From Bacilli bacterium (lineage in GTDB: Bacteria > Bacillota_I > Bacilli_A > ML615J-28 > CAG-698), in assembly GCA_017617065.1 (NCBI GenBank), contig JAFZWP010000014.1, positions 27,047 to 91,046 on the forward strand: a DNA stretch of 64,000 nt, read 5' to 3'. A program made the position numbers and the translations under genes. The notes under the pieces were generated by a model, which saw nothing but the letters and a program-made list of their open reading frames with translations, was not told where the DNA came from and searched no databases. Below are positions 47,401 to 54,258 of the stretch, piece after piece (positions within the stretch are counted from its first letter, which is position 1; the number at the start of each line of letters is the position of its first letter).

Positions 47401-48638
47401 ATTGTTTTAATCTTTGATAATACATTAGTAATATTGAATGTATTTGTTAAACTACTTGCTTCATATCTTCCGCAGACACCACCACGTCTACTTCCACCAT
47501 TTACATTTGCTTCAATTGCTTCACTTGTGCCATTTCCATCAAATGTAAATGATGCACCATTATTAACTAGGACACCATAAATAATACCAGCATTATCTTT
47601 AGCATTGATATTCATACTAGTATTAATTGCAAATGTATTGAGTAAGCTAAATGTACGGCTTGAATCTGTATTTTTGTAATAGCCAAAAATACCGCCAGCA
47701 TTTTTACCATCGATTGTTCCATTTACTTCATAATCAGATATACCAGTACCAAATTCGATATTAGCATTAATTGCTTTACCAACCAATCCACCAGCATATG
47801 CATTAGATGATGTAACTGTAGATACTTTAGTGTTATTAGCACTAGATAATTTAAGAGTTGCACCACTTTGCATTTCACCTACTAAGCTTCCAGCATTACC
47901 GCCATTAGATGTAACTGTAATTTGGCTTCCGCTTGATGCTGTTTTTACTTCTAGAGTAGAGCCAGCTCCCATTGTTCCGCAGATTAATCCAGCATTGCCG
48001 CTTGATACAACGTTTAAGGATGATGAATTTGTGAACTCAATAGCAACACTTGCATCACTTGCCATATCGCCGATTACGCTATCGTAGTTATAAGCTTCAA
48101 GTCCACTACCAGCACCATCAATTGGTACTAAGTTTACTTTCCAACTAGCAGCTCTTGTGCCTGCTACTACGTGGTTTGCAAATAATGATCCACTTGTAAG
48201 TAGTCCAGGCCCTGGTTCTACATTCGCTCTTTCACGCATAATCTTGATTTCGCCACTACCAAGTAGTTGTAAATCAGTAGAAACGTAGTCAAAAAGAGGG
48301 CAATTATATAAGTGGAATGTATCAACTCCTGAAGCTGGGGCTACAATTATCCCAGCAAATGGTCTATCTGATGTGCCAAGACTGATAAAACCATCAGTTG
48401 TTACAACACGACCACTGTTAATAGTTATTTCTAACCTATCTTCAGGACTTCTTGCACCACTCTTATAAGCACTCGCATATGTATTAAAAGCTTCTGCGGA
48501 ATTAATTACATATGTTTGGGCAGCTTCTGCCTTAACTGGGATCTTAACAAACTTTGAGATTCCAATTAATGCTAAGCAAATAATTGCAAAGAATATATTT
48601 AGTTTTATTAATTTGTTAGCTAATGTGCTTCTTTTCAT
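38487..48638 (-). CDS. Giant secreted repeat protein with GLUG-like motifs
   Basis: A 3383-residue protein. Signal peptide 1-38 (hydrophobic 12-30, likely cut after VKAEA). Residues about 40-2550 contain some twenty short Gly-rich turns such as GGLVGKAI, GGLIGEIG, GGLIGTTG, GGYIGTLL, GGLIGYTQ, GGIIGFLG, GGIVGSSW, GGFIGSAH and GGIAGALT, spaced by beta-rich, Asn/Thr/Ser-rich stretches, as in GLUG or beta-solenoid adhesins. Residues about 2600-3383 lack the repeats and look like several beta-sandwich domains. No LPXTG, C-terminal membrane helix or wall-binding repeat is seen; it ends VVPDFIVR. Last gene of a four-gene operon. Probably an adhesin or matrix fibre; role inferred. Confidence 0.85.
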   Translation of the reverse strand: MKRSTLANKLIKLNIFFAIICLALIGISKFVKIPVKAEAAQTYVINSAEAFNTYASAYKSGARSPEDRLEITINSGRVVTTDGFISLGTSDRPFAGIIVAPASGVDTFHLYNCPLFDYVSTDLQLLGSGEIKIMRERANVEPGPGLLTSGSLFANHVVAGTRAASWKVNLVPIDGAGSGLEAYNYDSVIGDMASDASVAIEFTNSSSLNVVSSGNAGLICGTMGAGSTLEVKTASSGSQITVTSNGGNAGSLVGEMQSGATLKLSSANNTKVSTVTSSNAYAGGLVGKAINANIEFGTGISDYEVNGTIDGKNAGGIFGYYKNTDSSRTFSLLNTFAINTSMNINAKDNAGIIYGVLVNNGASFTFDGNGTSEAIEANVNGGSRRGGVCGRYEASSLTNTFNITNVLSKIKTIAGEQTVCISGGLIGEIGSSTATNGSYVHIEDITIELPNSGTTSVNGKYYNNGVDGGLIGTMGKNGSFVDVSGTITIKGVGKVDAGLIYNFSVYDNGKLTDSAYGVVRLQGITDLSAATFVNSASGQIMKNRDALLVYAIGDGEGTNSGWTLKRNTNDAIDHDDIYSWGEVLRLDGSTLKESDLFTVDDTNHTVTVKAEVLTMGTIVDFARTALNISLNTGKSPSTGALRFASSNASGDILGMNMSLTRDINLANTGLTGLTRDNGTNNAYSATFNGANHTISMATGEVYGLNASGAALASNSKDGYINNHLYNGLFAKTSGATISNLTVSGYFNIRQATSDMKLGVIGQASGSLTISKLTSNFTINLVAGSGQITKFGGAIGEATGNLNATISGSSSLYPTLVDISDTSVSSGTYSNIGGAIGYLGLGDGTSQSISFDTITSGVHYYGTGTNGYPTNTNKPACFGGLIGTTGHSAYNKNKRTVTINNVTINLDIKGNSKNNTFGGALGREWLSLDTEVTGLTVNATVSAVGNSNNFGFLTQTATGHMAINSINLSTASYTLPASSSNTFGFVANKAYKGTEDGDTKSALYLDVDNTSNNYNISGLTFTTDPTFSVYDELVADSRFNAQDITNNGNAIISITTTDTKYLNKTTYGKNDAKALNPYTRYYYNLATARANLSTAKYKFLVWSVGRYAYSSLSSWFTVDNTTFTGDLDMTGLSYYPIDVSGVNVTFDTATIKLDNKTTETNVTLPYTGSSAKRTTREATNQHYLMHTGLFRNYLGSITIESSIIQGNVPKLSDSFCGFIVTNTIGNSDTSTAKITINGLTVDGLQIINNDGTDLTTTAYAPLLVNKVGKNTKLSMSNASQANYSGFASKYVASSLFGDVGSADARAIYVTFSGIKFDGRSTASSIGNMDTTYGTTKSIFSRATLLNSFLYYGESSGAYNFEITDDWSNSTTAIHNVTYGKEITSSVEYLNTQKLYAASEYYVHPTTYQSTSEYSFATGFLPYVYTAYNENDNKHELRINLSFSTAIQGAGKYGDPYIITDGDMLKVISNIIAGVNVGSDVTIELPSTLTDSNNEVKYNYVPSSINYSKIEYTFGTDNFTATGQTSISTDIVRQYLSGAYYKINTDITLDSEYDSLGRTNIPFKGVIFGQGATITNKSPKPLIKNSTGCVIKGININVDVYKNNSSNITLAAPLGSDLFQYENGIETYGALIAQVMGGDTIIDTVNVTFTNAIFNLTAASGSRYVTLIPVGGYIGTLLNGGVIFRGMTSSNVGITSSVGITKTVSSVTSSVDEGVANSGYLYFNPIIGRVIAGYAFHETTTYHGTEDTATLKNGLKNYTIADLVVPSKDSDKLGVKNDGKTITVPNGQSMFILGAIVNSGAGSAGSATGAYQTINTFWQAYRADTTARGTATYADIGSMSTSDYNLAKNDSLYGESTDTYYGSNTMKTPYIIWAYTTAISNQYHARRITSDDKAVVNITGDCDVPAGFRGIGNIYYDNVYLRLRVITLNGASTGDKYAYQVTLHMRFLEYAHGSVTAYRASDANGKSATAGLGLFNFAYRGGTNEYNRMTFSNVILSGSVFYDVYGVNGVKSNYYFNRYDGDNYQDGNNKIRGTIDGNSVNYSTNLSVGGLIGYTQSAITINNVTFNNLEVEGAKTAGGIIGFLGVNGADNSDNVIDYINFDSTSTTYGYVNVVGGLTAGGLVGRIWAHKLEVNGKSDRTDIIIKTVEVKCGVPNEVQMAYGANVITGAGGIVGSSWSARKGGGDKLGINKSYSGRRLYIYNINIVGLDGNTQSSIKIRNNSDDNPAYNNYAGGFIGSAHGALIRIGNSSISKINISANSAGGIVGKLTQKYNLYLDNVTINGDNGIDANYYIKGTRHAGGIVGFAIGRDNFYMDLENVKIYSYDIISSYTGTTNIECNAGGIFGIVTGSNKGDTVDENLPYELNNIHIKECNITTNYGANSNNFCGTGGIAGALTGGSHPDSANINVQYTPSDTNANRVKISGYNILLEDNVIKHLEGGTTNKSTASTNQAIGEVVGNNRAGSSIRIVGISIKYTGENEYCRKICGKYGSNNEEFGTSSWTVTNTDYSFGAGQIIFADYYMNLDNDAFSNIGDSSANVEAAEPYVTVNPKVKIGGYDFIGDAFATPVDGKIAISSLPIADILSDNPSSNNASIYSYIGNKFYSGSSGNTNYYNARLAYNKLSMFASEIAQTDDAIYLDTDFPVLILEESNPTITINSYIRMITNSTYDYSIDQAGHFSVTIYKMVYDTNTNKFEPTTVGASLQKDENGFYTIFNVFDSGKMQFSLIDVSYYNPTRPENVAFHIYLPVFVKKVLSYGFDIAVQGGTTYLESEYTDKFGQALIENIGSPVTAYFRYTYSKTAADWTTAINSGENVMRYYNKSLLFYKANTSETLADLNPNTMLALSGPNNDGKVYYARLGDVLLSDGITLDLSKFRQKVYSNGEFIDGDYFQPAYLSDLMDITVSTSGDKAFVNCDAEHATVKVGDAYYRLAEEGETPVYSITVNGDSFQESYYLTFFTEQSSIANAFHYYLITSPASFAETEYPAKILDTGGHTMVHLVMGKIFDHTDFNVKSDTPNQTTIMTADNHTLEINMSARFGLRTVEEGMDADIRSYLQSLIANTNVYQSFLVQLNRYDGVAIQKVISGNPTGAGTYGIDYVLDGTAAQSNTYGADDIRINHNYAEFVSSSLSSYFASGDAFEIVASVSLTYNTSAAISAQFPGQSDNFPDNGTTVTGSSHLSFIRSATASSKNELSMNETPARLYYSEDTPEYAALNLNPVEDRVGNISSMGINALNPKDTTTASFDLLAVLDTTTVRAQVEEYTSATVEFELRQKVNGEYGNELTLSDYLVSIKVGDTTLTAEQMASGIISLPLASLSDDGAYIEIPIITVTVKTGSALEAQHYLYSNYKFTVLVTLYDGNNPIASSHASNFVIYTNARVVPDFIVR

Positions 48639-48672
48639 AAAACCACCTGTAGTTTATTTTTATTTTTTATTT

Positions 48673-49656
48673 TTATCTAAATTCAAAACTTACAATATCT
48701 CTTGCCATACTAGTCCAAGTGACATTAGTATCTATATCTATTTTATAGAATTGTATTTCATATCTATTAACTTCATTTGAATCTACACTAAAGACTAATG
48801 TAGATGTATCATTATCTTCAGAATATGTAGCACCACTAATTGCTAATATTTCTTGAATTGATAAATTATTCATCTCTAGTTTTGTATGATCCCAAGACAA
48901 AGTTACAGTTCCTGTACCAAATCCAGTAACTACATAATTATATCCATCATAATCACTAGGATTTAAGTTAGTTTGATCATCACTAAATAATCCTTGCCAA
49001 CTATTATTTTCTCCTTCTACTCTTACATCTGCTTTGAATAAACCTGTTAGAGTAGGAAGGCTAGCATCAGTTGGTGTAACTATTATTTCCAAATAAATTT
49101 TTGGACTTAAAGTTACAAAGTTTTTAGTGAAAATTAATTCGTATACATCAGCTGTAGCAGTTTTAGCTGGTAATTCTTGAGATGTAAACGAATCGCTTAA
49201 ATTATTCTTATTAAAGTTTTTAGTAACATCGCCTTTTCTTAAACTAATATTATAAGTGTTATCAGGTAAATCACTAGCAACCGCATCCACAAACCCATTA
49301 TTTGTTTCTTTAACTAGTTTAATTGTCATAGTATAAGTTACTTTATTACCATTAGGTTGGGTTTGTTTACCTTGAGCATAATTACATACTGTTACAATAG
49401 CAGCTGGATTTACTCCATTTTCGCTAATGTCAGTAGTGTAAACTATTTTAATGTTATCTTTACTAGCTCCTTTTAATAAGTAATTAGATGAAAATCTAAT
49501 ACCTAATTCATATGGAGCAATAGTACGCTGGGCATGTAGAGAATGGGTGTAGGCTGCATATACGCCTACTCCAATACCGATTGTTAGAACGAATGCTAAA
49601 ACAAAACTTAGCACTATTCTAAAAATCTTTTTACTTTGCTTTAACATTCCTTTCAT
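48673..49656 (-). CDS. Membrane-anchored or exported surface protein C
   Basis: A 327-residue protein with no family I recognise. Residues 10-34 form a signal or anchor helix ending GVYAAYTHSLHAQRTIAPYE, in the style of camelysin/TasA-type precursors but without their usual FTD motif. The rest is beta-rich and extracytoplasmic, with few Cys. AGGAG precedes the ATG. It lies 34 bases before the giant gene and 16 bases after surface protein B. With A and B it shares size class and architecture, suggesting a set of co-assembled subunits; this is inferred. Confidence 0.7.
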   Translation of the reverse strand: MKGMLKQSKKIFRIVLSFVLAFVLTIGIGVGVYAAYTHSLHAQRTIAPYELGIRFSSNYLLKGASKDNIKIVYTTDISENGVNPAAIVTVCNYAQGKQTQPNGNKVTYTMTIKLVKETNNGFVDAVASDLPDNTYNISLRKGDVTKNFNKNNLSDSFTSQELPAKTATADVYELIFTKNFVTLSPKIYLEIIVTPTDASLPTLTGLFKADVRVEGENNSWQGLFSDDQTNLNPSDYDGYNYVVTGFGTGTVTLSWDHTKLEMNNLSIQEILAISGATYSEDNDTSTLVFSVDSNEVNRYEIQFYKIDIDTNVTWTSMARDIVSFEFR

Positions 49657-49672
49657 AATTTTCTCCTAAAAA

Positions 49673-50392
49673 CTATTCTGTAATTTGGCTAGAGAATACT
49701 CTCGCCGCAATACAAATAATATCTGTTTCTCTATCGTTAGTTGTTTTATTACCAATTATTAATCTTAAAATATAGAAATGATGGAAACTATCTCCACCAG
49801 CCTCAATTGTAGCGTTAGTTTGCCAATAAAGTGGTACTGCATTTTTATCCACATATGTATATGATCCATAAGTATCGCTATAAAATGGGTTAGATGTAGA
49901 ATCATTACCTAAAAGGTCATTTCCTTTTTGGTTTCTGTAACTTCCATTTACTTTACCATTATTAGCAATGTAGTAAGTTATAGTTTGGGCACTTGATCCA
50001 TCCAGTGGATGCGTAACATAATCTACTTGCCCACTTGGATTTTCAGGCTCAGTAGTTGTTGCTTTATATAATTCAAATGTAAATTCATTGTTTGTAGTAA
50101 AAGCAAGTTGAATTTTATAATGTCTTACAAATTCCCCAGTTACGCTAAATACATAATCTACATATCTTTGTGCACTAGTAGCATCAATTCCTTCGAATGA
50201 TAAGTATCTAATATCTTCTTCATTACCAGCACCAATATATAGTGATGTAGATGTATTGATTGGAGCATAAACAACAACTTCATGTCCAGATAACCAAGCA
50301 TACACTGGTACTACAACTAATATTGCGAAAGTAAAAAACATTGCAATTGATAAACCAATTATTTTTAACTTAAGAAACAATAATTTTTTCAT
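49673..50392 (-). CDS. Membrane-anchored or exported surface protein B
   Basis: A 239-residue protein of unknown family. Residues 9-32 form a hydrophobic signal/anchor followed by VYAWLSGHEVVVYAPI, then a beta-rich domain ending IICIAARVFSSQ. The W-L-x-G motif after the helix recurs as FGWLAGKHEV in protein A. AAAGGAG lies 6 bases before the ATG. Second gene of the surface operon. Confidence 0.7.
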   Translation of the reverse strand: MKKLLFLKLKIIGLSIAMFFTFAILVVVPVYAWLSGHEVVVYAPINTSTSLYIGAGNEEDIRYLSFEGIDATSAQRYVDYVFSVTGEFVRHYKIQLAFTTNNEFTFELYKATTTEPENPSGQVDYVTHPLDGSSAQTITYYIANNGKVNGSYRNQKGNDLLGNDSTSNPFYSDTYGSYTYVDKNAVPLYWQTNATIEAGGDSFHHFYILRLIIGNKTTNDRETDIICIAARVFSSQITE

Positions 50393-50412
50393 CTTATGCT
50401 CCTTTCTTTAAA

Positions 50413-51345
50413 TTATTTTAAATTCACAACTAAGAAGTGAATATTATCACCAATTAATTGATCTCCATCATTATATGCATCAGATAATTCTGCTTCATCT
50501 GTGCTAGTTTCATTATTAGCAAAGAAATAATTTTTATGATTATTAATATATGTTTCTAAAATGGCTGGATATTTATGGGTATAACTAGGATCACTATTTT
50601 GTAAATCTTCAATCATATCACTATAAAGTAGTGGCCATTCCCAATATATTTTTAATTCATAATATTGTTCACCATATTTTGTAACTTTTTGCTTACCAGC
50701 TGTATTAAATCTAATTTGGTTTTCTAAAAAGTTGCTAAACGAAATAATATTAACTTGACCATCTACAGTTGTAGCAGTTCTACCGCCAAAGAATAATATA
50801 TGACCTTTAAGCATATTAAGTGCTTTATTAAAACTTTCATCAGTTTCATCAGGTATATATACATAAGGATTATTATTTGCATCATAGCCTTTTTTATATC
50901 CGCTTAAAGTAATATCAAAGTTAACATCAAAGTTCTCTTCCACTTTTGGTTTAATATATAAAGTAAAATAGCCATGTGATCCTGGAACTAAGAAGTAAGT
51001 ATTTTCATATGCTGATTCATTTACTAACTCTAAAGCTAGTCCTGATGTAGTATATAAAGCGGTAGGATCTGTTTCATTAAAAGCTTTACCTGTTAAGGCT
51101 ATATTAGCCTTAAAATCAGTTATTCCTTCATATACTTGTTCATTATCGTATTCAGTTGTTTTATCAATATATATTTCATATTTATCGCTTTCAGCGATAA
51201 TATTCATCCCCCCACCTTCAACTTCATGCTTTCCAGCAAGCCAACCAAAGGTGATAGATAAATATAAAAAGGCTGTTCCTAAAAACATAATACCCGTTAT
51301 TACTAACATACATATTGACTTAAACAATTGTTTGTTTAGTTTCAT
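50413..51345 (-). CDS. Membrane-anchored or exported surface protein A
   Basis: A 310-residue protein opening the surface operon. Hydrophobic segment at about residues 8-32 (ICMLVITGIMFLGTAFLYL), then FGWLAGKHEVEGGGMNI and a beta-rich domain of about 270 residues containing YFLVPGSHGYFTLYI. The start at 51345 has GGTGA 6 bases upstream; a GTG at 51357 is less likely. No family recognised. The upstream gap has several AT-rich -10-like hexamers but no -35 I trust. The shared helix-then-WL(S/A)G(K/H) motif with protein B argues for common ancestry or common processing. Confidence 0.7.
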   Translation of the reverse strand: MKLNKQLFKSICMLVITGIMFLGTAFLYLSITFGWLAGKHEVEGGGMNIIAESDKYEIYIDKTTEYDNEQVYEGITDFKANIALTGKAFNETDPTALYTTSGLALELVNESAYENTYFLVPGSHGYFTLYIKPKVEENFDVNFDITLSGYKKGYDANNNPYVYIPDETDESFNKALNMLKGHILFFGGRTATTVDGQVNIISFSNFLENQIRFNTAGKQKVTKYGEQYYELKIYWEWPLLYSDMIEDLQNSDPSYTHKYPAILETYINNHKNYFFANNETSTDEAELSDAYNDGDQLIGDNIHFLVVNLK

Positions 51346-51482
51346 AATTATCACCATTTATGGGCAAATTATACATACTTCCCCACAATATCCACTATTA
51401 CAATTTTATTATACATCTTTTTTAATTAATCGAGTATTAATATAGTATTATTCTATTGTTAATTTATTATATAAAGCCATTA

Positions 51483-51513
51483 TAAAAGCATTCTTAGGTT
51501 TAAGAATGCTTTT
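51483..51513 (-). terminator. Terminator of hicAB
   Basis: AAAGCATTCTTA and TAAGAATGCTTT form a 12-bp stem with a 4-base loop, 5 bases after the hicB stop; the tail on the minus strand is TATAATGG, so termination may be partial. Confidence 0.7.
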
Positions 51514-51517
51514 ATAA

Positions 51518-51970
51518 TTATTTCTTTTCTTTCATTTTCTTTCTAATTCTTTCTAGCTTTTCATGAGTTAATAATTCTCCTTTATAAGTAAAGCCATCAT
51601 TTTCTGCTAACATGCAAGTTATGCTCTTTCTTTCGATATATTCAGCAATTGCTTCATTAAGTAATGAATTAATGCTAACGCCTTCACGTCTAGCTCTATC
51701 ATTAACTTTTTGGTGAAGAGATTTAGACATTCTTAGCGTTACTTTACCACTATATAATTCATAATCGTGGTTAGATGGCTCAGGCACTTCAATATTATGT
51801 TCTTCGCAATATTCTAAATAAAACTCCAAATTACCTTCAGCTTCTTCAATTGCTTCTTCAATTGTATCTCCTCCACCAATCACAGTTTCAAAATCAATAT
51901 ATTTTACTATATACTGCCTTTCACCTGTACAATAATCTGTATAGACTTCAAAACGATAATCTTTATTCAT
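51518..51970 (-). CDS. hicB: HicB-type antitoxin
   Basis: A 150-residue antitoxin. The N-terminal HicB fold (1-75) has YIVKYIDFETVIGGGDTIEEA; the C-terminal ribbon-helix-helix (about 85-130) reads VTLRMSKSLHQKVNDRARRE followed by GVSINSLLNEAIAEYI and binds DNA. It neutralises HicA and represses the operon. It overlaps hicA by 4 bases. Confidence 0.92.
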   Translation of the reverse strand: MNKDYRFEVYTDYCTGERQYIVKYIDFETVIGGGDTIEEAIEEAEGNLEFYLEYCEEHNIEVPEPSNHDYELYSGKVTLRMSKSLHQKVNDRARREGVSINSLLNEAIAEYIERKSITCMLAENDGFTYKGELLTHEKLERIRKKMKEKK

Positions 51971-52221
51971 GATTTTGCCTCCCTCTTCTTCATAAGCTCA
52001 TTTACTATTTCTATATAACGTGCTTTCACATTTTTTCCATTCATAGTAGCAATGCTAACATTCAAATTATATTCTTTATGGAAAAACATATGATGAGATC
52101 CTTTTACGGCAGTTTGATGAAAACCACATATTTCTAAATACTTAACAAATTCTTCAAATTTCACTTCAACTGGTAATGGATAAGTTGTATACTTTTTTAT
52201 CAATTTTTCTTTTTGGCTCAT
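51967..52221 (-). CDS. hicA: HicA-type mRNA interferase toxin
   Basis: An 84-residue toxin with a double-stranded RNA-binding-like fold. The catalytic His lies in KGSHHMFFH (near 41-49), after EICGFHQTAV. HicA cleaves mRNA and is held inactive by HicB. Toxin first, antitoxin second is the usual hicAB order. Its promoter carries a palindrome just past the -10. Confidence 0.92.
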   Translation of the reverse strand: MSQKEKLIKKYTTYPLPVEVKFEEFVKYLEICGFHQTAVKGSHHMFFHKEYNLNVSIATMNGKNVKARYIEIVNELMKKREAKS

Positions 52222-52236
52222 TTCTTATACCCCTTA

Positions 52237-52256
52237 TGGCACTATATATAGTGTCA
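52237..52256. promoter_or_regulatory. Palindromic operator of hicAB
   Basis: CACTATATATAGTG (52240-52253) is a perfect 14-bp palindrome within TGGCACTATATATAGTGTCA, lying between the -10 box and the hicA start. A site for the HicB ribbon-helix-helix is likely. Confidence 0.65.
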
Positions 52257-52261
52257 TATAC

Positions 52262-52290
52262 ATTATATCAATTATTTATAAATGTTTCAA
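52262..52290 (-). promoter_or_regulatory. Promoter of hicAB
   Basis: TTGAAA (52285-52290) and TATAAT (52262-52267) on the minus strand, 17 bases apart. Confidence 0.8.
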
Positions 52291-52382
52291 TACTCTATTT
52301 TTGACTTTTCGTTTTTTCCATTCAGAATGGAAAATGCTACTTTTTTCATCTCTTTTATTTTCCAAATCCATACTGTTTTATA

Positions 52383-52408
52383 AAAAAAATAAGCACATAT
52401 GTGCTTAT
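52383..52408 (-). terminator. Terminator of the GH13 gene
   Basis: ATAAGCAC and GTGCTTAT form an 8-bp stem around ATAT (52389-52408), followed by TTTTTT on the minus strand, 2 bases past the stop. Confidence 0.85.
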
Positions 52409-52410
52409 GT

Positions 52411-54084
52411 TTAAATACTTAATACATATACTTGATATGGTTTTAATGTAACCATATCTTTATTTACTAATTGTTCTTTATAATTTGTCAGTAATACTTC
52501 TAAATCCTTATTATTAAATCCTTTAGGTAATTTATAGTTTATGTCTTTACCTTTAAAGTTAGCTATTATTAATAATGTTTTATTATTTAAAGATCTAGAA
52601 TAGCAATATATTTTGTTACTTTGTTTATTATATTCAATATAATTACCATCTCTAACAATTTTATTACCCTTTCTTAAAGCTATTAACTTTTTATAGTAGT
52701 TAAGAATTGAATCTGGGTCGTTTTCTTCATCTAATACATTAATACCATCTTGATAATTCTTATTAACTATAAACCATGGCTTGACTTTTGAAAATCCTGC
52801 GTTATTAGTTTTATCCCATTGCATCATCGTTCTAGCATTGTCTCTAGATTTTAAATGAATGGCTTTCATTAAGTATTTTTTAGTAAATAATAATTTCCTA
52901 CCAATTTTATAGAAATTAGCTGTTTCAATATCTTCATATTCGTCTAACTCAAGACTAATATTACGCATACCAATTTCTTGGCCCTGGTATATAAATGGTG
53001 TACCAAATTGAAAATACATCATGGTAGCTAGCATTGTAGATGAAGCGTAAGGGTATTTTTCGCTTGTTCCAAAGCGCCCCAAGCATCTTGGTTGGTCATG
53101 GTTTTCTAAATATAGGCTACCCCATCCATTACCAATTAGAGTATTTTGCCATTTAGTTAGAGTCTTTTTAAATCTAATTAAATTAAACTTTCTTAAGAAC
53201 CATTTAATATGAAACCATCCATCTGCATCTGTATGTTCAAAACTAAATAACATATCTAGTTCTTCATTCTCTTCCTTAACATATTCTAGTGCCTCAATTG
53301 GAGTTATCATTACTGATTCACCGACTGTCATACAATCATATTTAGATAATACATCTTTATTTAATTCATGAATGTATTCATGAACATGAGGTCCATTGAT
53401 ATAATATTCTCCACCTCTTAAGATTGGTAATATCCTTTTAGAATTAGGTAAGCCTTCTTGCTTAGATATAATTGTTATTACATCACATCTAAATCCATCT
53501 ACTCCTAAATCTAGCCAGTAGCGTAGAATATCTTTCATTTCTTTTCGAACTAGCGGATTATCCCAATTTAGATCTGGTTGTTTTTTAGAAAATAGTTTTA
53601 GATAATATTCTCCAGTTTCAAGTTTATTCCAAGCCCCTTCTGCGAAGAAACTAGTCCAGTTGTTATGTGGCTTCTTGCCATTCTTTTTACCTTCTTTAAA
53701 GAAATAATAATCATGATATTTAGAATCTTTATCTTTTGATCCCTTTATAAACCACTCATGTTCATCTGATGTATGGTTCCCTACAAAATCCATGATTAGT
53801 TTTATTCCTGATTTATGCATTTTCTCTAACATTTCTTTAAAATCATCTAATGTGCCAAATTCTGGATTAATGCTTCTATAATCAGAAATATCATAACCAT
53901 TATCATCATTAGGGCTTTTATAAACTGGACTTAACCATACTGCGTTAATTCCTAAATCTTTTAAGTAATCTATTTTAGATATTATTCCTCTAATATCACC
54001 AATACCATCACCATTTCCATCACAAAAGCTTCTTGGATATATTTGATAAAAGAATGCATCTTTATACCATCTACTTCTTTCCAT
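52411..54084 (-). CDS. GH13 oligo-1,6-glucosidase / alpha-glucosidase
   Basis: A 557-residue enzyme of the MalL/TreA-like GH13 group. Conserved regions: DFVGNHTSD (I), GFRCDVITII with the nucleophile Asp (II), VGESVMI with the acid Glu (III) and ENHDQPR (IV). WYKDAFFYQIYPRSFCDGNG near the N-terminus and the C-terminal beta domain are typical. It removes alpha-glucose units from isomalto- or malto-oligosaccharides, or cleaves trehalose 6-phosphate; region II ends VITII rather than VIN, so specificity is open. No signal peptide. AAGGTGAT precedes the start at 54084. A single-gene unit with its own promoter and terminator. Confidence 0.9.
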   Translation of the reverse strand: MERSRWYKDAFFYQIYPRSFCDGNGDGIGDIRGIISKIDYLKDLGINAVWLSPVYKSPNDDNGYDISDYRSINPEFGTLDDFKEMLEKMHKSGIKLIMDFVGNHTSDEHEWFIKGSKDKDSKYHDYYFFKEGKKNGKKPHNNWTSFFAEGAWNKLETGEYYLKLFSKKQPDLNWDNPLVRKEMKDILRYWLDLGVDGFRCDVITIISKQEGLPNSKRILPILRGGEYYINGPHVHEYIHELNKDVLSKYDCMTVGESVMITPIEALEYVKEENEELDMLFSFEHTDADGWFHIKWFLRKFNLIRFKKTLTKWQNTLIGNGWGSLYLENHDQPRCLGRFGTSEKYPYASSTMLATMMYFQFGTPFIYQGQEIGMRNISLELDEYEDIETANFYKIGRKLLFTKKYLMKAIHLKSRDNARTMMQWDKTNNAGFSKVKPWFIVNKNYQDGINVLDEENDPDSILNYYKKLIALRKGNKIVRDGNYIEYNKQSNKIYCYSRSLNNKTLLIIANFKGKDINYKLPKGFNNKDLEVLLTNYKEQLVNKDMVTLKPYQVYVLSI

Positions 54085-54113
54085 TCTTATCACCTTTTAT
54101 TCTTTCCATATTC

Positions 54114-54142
54114 ATTATAACAAATACTAAACTATCTTTTAA
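54114..54142 (-). promoter_or_regulatory. Promoter of the GH13 gene
   Basis: TATAAT (54114-54119) with a weak -35 TTAAAA (54137-54142) 17 bases upstream on the minus strand. Confidence 0.5.
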
Positions 54143-54149
54143 TACCTTT

Positions 54150-54176
54150 ATAAAAAAAGCAGGTTTAACCTGCTTT
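54150..54176 (-). terminator. Terminator of the toxin-antitoxin-chaperone operon
   Basis: AAAGCAGGTT and AACCTGCTTT form a tight stem followed by TTTTTTT on the minus strand. Confidence 0.85.
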
Positions 54177-54179
54177 GTG

Positions 54180-54203
54180 CCAGCCACTCTTCTTTCTTGC
54201 TTT
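54180..54203. repeat. 24-nt direct repeat, left copy, flanking the TAC module
   Basis: Matches 22 of 24 bases with 55596-55619 in the same orientation. The other copy codes the end of the D-lactate dehydrogenase; this copy has no open reading frame of that gene before it. The two copies bracket the toxin-antitoxin-chaperone genes. Confidence 0.6.
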
Positions 54204-54258
54204 CGAACAGCCATATAGTCATATTTTGATAAAACATTCTTATCACTAATAATAACAA

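Noticed and set aside
38487..48638. Many antisense frames of 60-136 codons inside the giant gene
   Set aside because: They mirror the Asn/Thr/Ser/Gly-rich repeats of the coding strand, lack ribosome sites and contain no domain.
48673..51345. Naming proteins A-C as TasA or camelysin
   Set aside because: Only the N-terminal helix and general size agree; the typical FTD motif is missing and no SipW-type peptidase gene is adjacent.
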